Source: Stygiolobus sp037389425 (GTDB taxonomy: Archaea > Thermoproteota > Thermoprotei_A > Sulfolobales > Sulfolobaceae). From it: a stretch of DNA of 7,541 nt. This document shows positions 6,780 to 7,541 of the stretch, in pieces. Below the pieces are notes generated by a model that was not told the DNA's origin, did not search any database, and saw only the letters and a program-made list of their open reading frames with translations. The translations under genes were made by a program, and so were the position numbers. The stretch spans positions 1-7,541 of the forward strand of contig NZ_JBBHKR010000018.1 in the NCBI RefSeq assembly GCF_037389425.1. The letters are read 5' to 3'. Every line of letters starts with the position of its first letter. Within the stretch, counting starts at the first letter, position 1.

Positions 6780-7541
6780 ACCTGAGAATCCCCTCTTTCT
6801 TACCTACTATACGTTTGCACGGCTCTTTTTCAACGTCATTATCGTTGAGCACTTCCGCGAAGATTTTCGCCATTGCTATTGCGTCATCTACGAATCTAGT
6901 CTTGTTTCTCAAGTCGTTTACTATCTGCTGAAGTTTGTCACCGTGCTTTAAAGCCTCGTATTCAAGGTAGTGTAAGAGTTGCACCGGAGTTTTGAATTCG
7001 TATTTACCGTTTATCGCGTCTCTTACGTGCGGTAGCTTTTCAAGGGAAGCTAATGTCGAGTTCATGTCGGTACCGTCATTTTCAGGTTCGTTTAATATGA
7101 CCCCATCTTTCTCTTTCTCAATTATTTCGCTCTCCTGAAGCTCGTTTGCGTCTATGTTCCCAGTGATGTTAAGGAATATGGTGGTTGTTGAGTCCATCTT
7201 CATCCTCCCTCCTCTTTTTGGGGGGAGAAGGACTTTTACGAGTGTATAAAATACCGCGTGGGGGTCGTTAATCTTCGTTCCTACCCCCTTTGCTAATCCT
7301 TCTACTAACGCTTGTGCAGTGACGGGGAATGCGTAGTTTGTTATCAAGTTCTCTACGGCTTCAACACCTTCTCCCTTTAAACCGATCAACTTCTCATATT
7401 TTGTCAAAGTCTCGAGGACCTTGCCTAAAACTTCTATGTAAGCGTCTATTGAAAGTTCGATGATTCTCTCCTTTCCTAGAAGTCTGGTGGAGACCCACGT
7501 TGAGGCGTAATTTAGTGCCTCCTTAACGGCTTCTTGGATTA
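6769..7541 (-). CDS. C-terminal part of a probable DUF1156 (COG1743-like) adenine DNA methyltransferase, partial at right edge
   Basis: The frame is open from the window edge to a TGA stop, giving 256 complete C-terminal residues; the start lies outside. A TTG at 7405-7407 could be taken as a start, but the frame continues upstream without a stop and no Shine-Dalgarno precedes it, so the protein is larger. The visible part is soluble and mostly helical. It contains DPHAVFYTLVKVLLP, then DSTTTIFL (about residues 116-123 of the fragment), then a closing block with TPVQLLHYLEYEALKHGDKL followed by AIAMAKIFAEVL. From memory, this order resembles the C-terminal extension of DUF1156 adenine methylases, where a D-x-T-x-x-F/Y segment and a final LH/AQAL-like helical block follow the catalytic NPPY/DPPY domain. 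The catalytic and Zn-ribbon parts would be off-window, so activity cannot be judged. Position directly before a DUF499 ATPase supports the call. The expected role is methylating host DNA as a self mark. Family assignment is moderate. Confidence 0.62.
   Translation of the reverse strand, partial: IQEAVKEALNYASTWVSTRLLGKERIIELSIDAYIEVLGKVLETLTKYEKLIGLKGEGVEAVENLITNYAFPVTAQALVEGLAKGVGTKINDPHAVFYTLVKVLLPPKRGGRMKMDSTTTIFLNITGNIDANELQESEIIEKEKDGVILNEPENDGTDMNSTLASLEKLPHVRDAINGKYEFKTPVQLLHYLEYEALKHGDKLQQIVNDLRNKTRFVDDAIAMAKIFAEVLNDNDVEKEPCKRIVGKKEGILRFTS

Noticed and set aside
6477..6931. Two short plus-strand open frames
   Set aside because: They are antisense to the Walker A region of the ATPase and to the methyltransferase tail, with antisense-like composition.
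6769..7407. Stand-alone 212-aa gene starting at TTG 7407
   Set aside because: The frame stays open to the window edge, the upstream residues continue a helical protein, and no SD precedes the TTG.
1..7541. Naming the locus as canonical BREX or DISARM
   Set aside because: No PglZ, BrxL, DrmA, DrmB or PLD protein is visible; only the general logic and single gene families are shared.
1..7541. tRNA or rRNA genes, CRISPR arrays, insertion sequences
   Set aside because: No regularly spaced direct repeats, terminal inverted repeats with a transposase, or RNA gene signatures were seen, and all space is taken by coding sequence.

Overview
The window is densely coding and every supported gene is on the minus strand, so it reads from right (7541) to left (1). 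Strong GAGGTGA/AGGTG Shine-Dalgarno motifs, GTG as well as ATG starts, frequent AGG/AGA/ATA codons and a DUF499/DUF1156-type gene set suggest a thermophilic archaeon, most likely Thermoproteota near Sulfolobales. That assignment is inferred from style; there is no rRNA or other marker.

Layout in transcription order: (1) the C-terminal 256 residues of a large protein entering from the right edge, best read as the tail of a DUF1156 (COG1743-type) adenine DNA methyltransferase; (2) a 1102-residue DUF499 (COG1483-type) P-loop ATPase; (3) an unrecognised basic, tyrosine-rich protein of 135 residues; (4) a 906-residue SNF2-type superfamily 2 helicase; (5) the N-terminal 111 residues of a metallo-beta-lactamase (MBL) fold hydrolase with an intact HxHxDH motif, leaving through the left edge. 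Junctions are a 10-nt gap, a 4-nt gap, an 11-nt overlap and an 8-nt overlap, so this is one polycistronic, probably translationally coupled unit. Its promoter lies beyond the right edge and its terminator beyond the left. No stretch of more than 10 bases lacks a gene.

Together the genes look like a methyltransferase-ATPase-helicase defence cassette. It is related in logic to the DUF1156/DUF499/helicase anti-phage gene sets and more distantly to BREX and DISARM. A DNA methyltransferase would mark self DNA, the DUF499 ATPase and SNF2 helicase would sense or remodel unmodified DNA, and the MBL protein would be the candidate nuclease. The small basic protein is the least explained part. The defence role is inferred from gene families and order; nothing in the sequence proves it.
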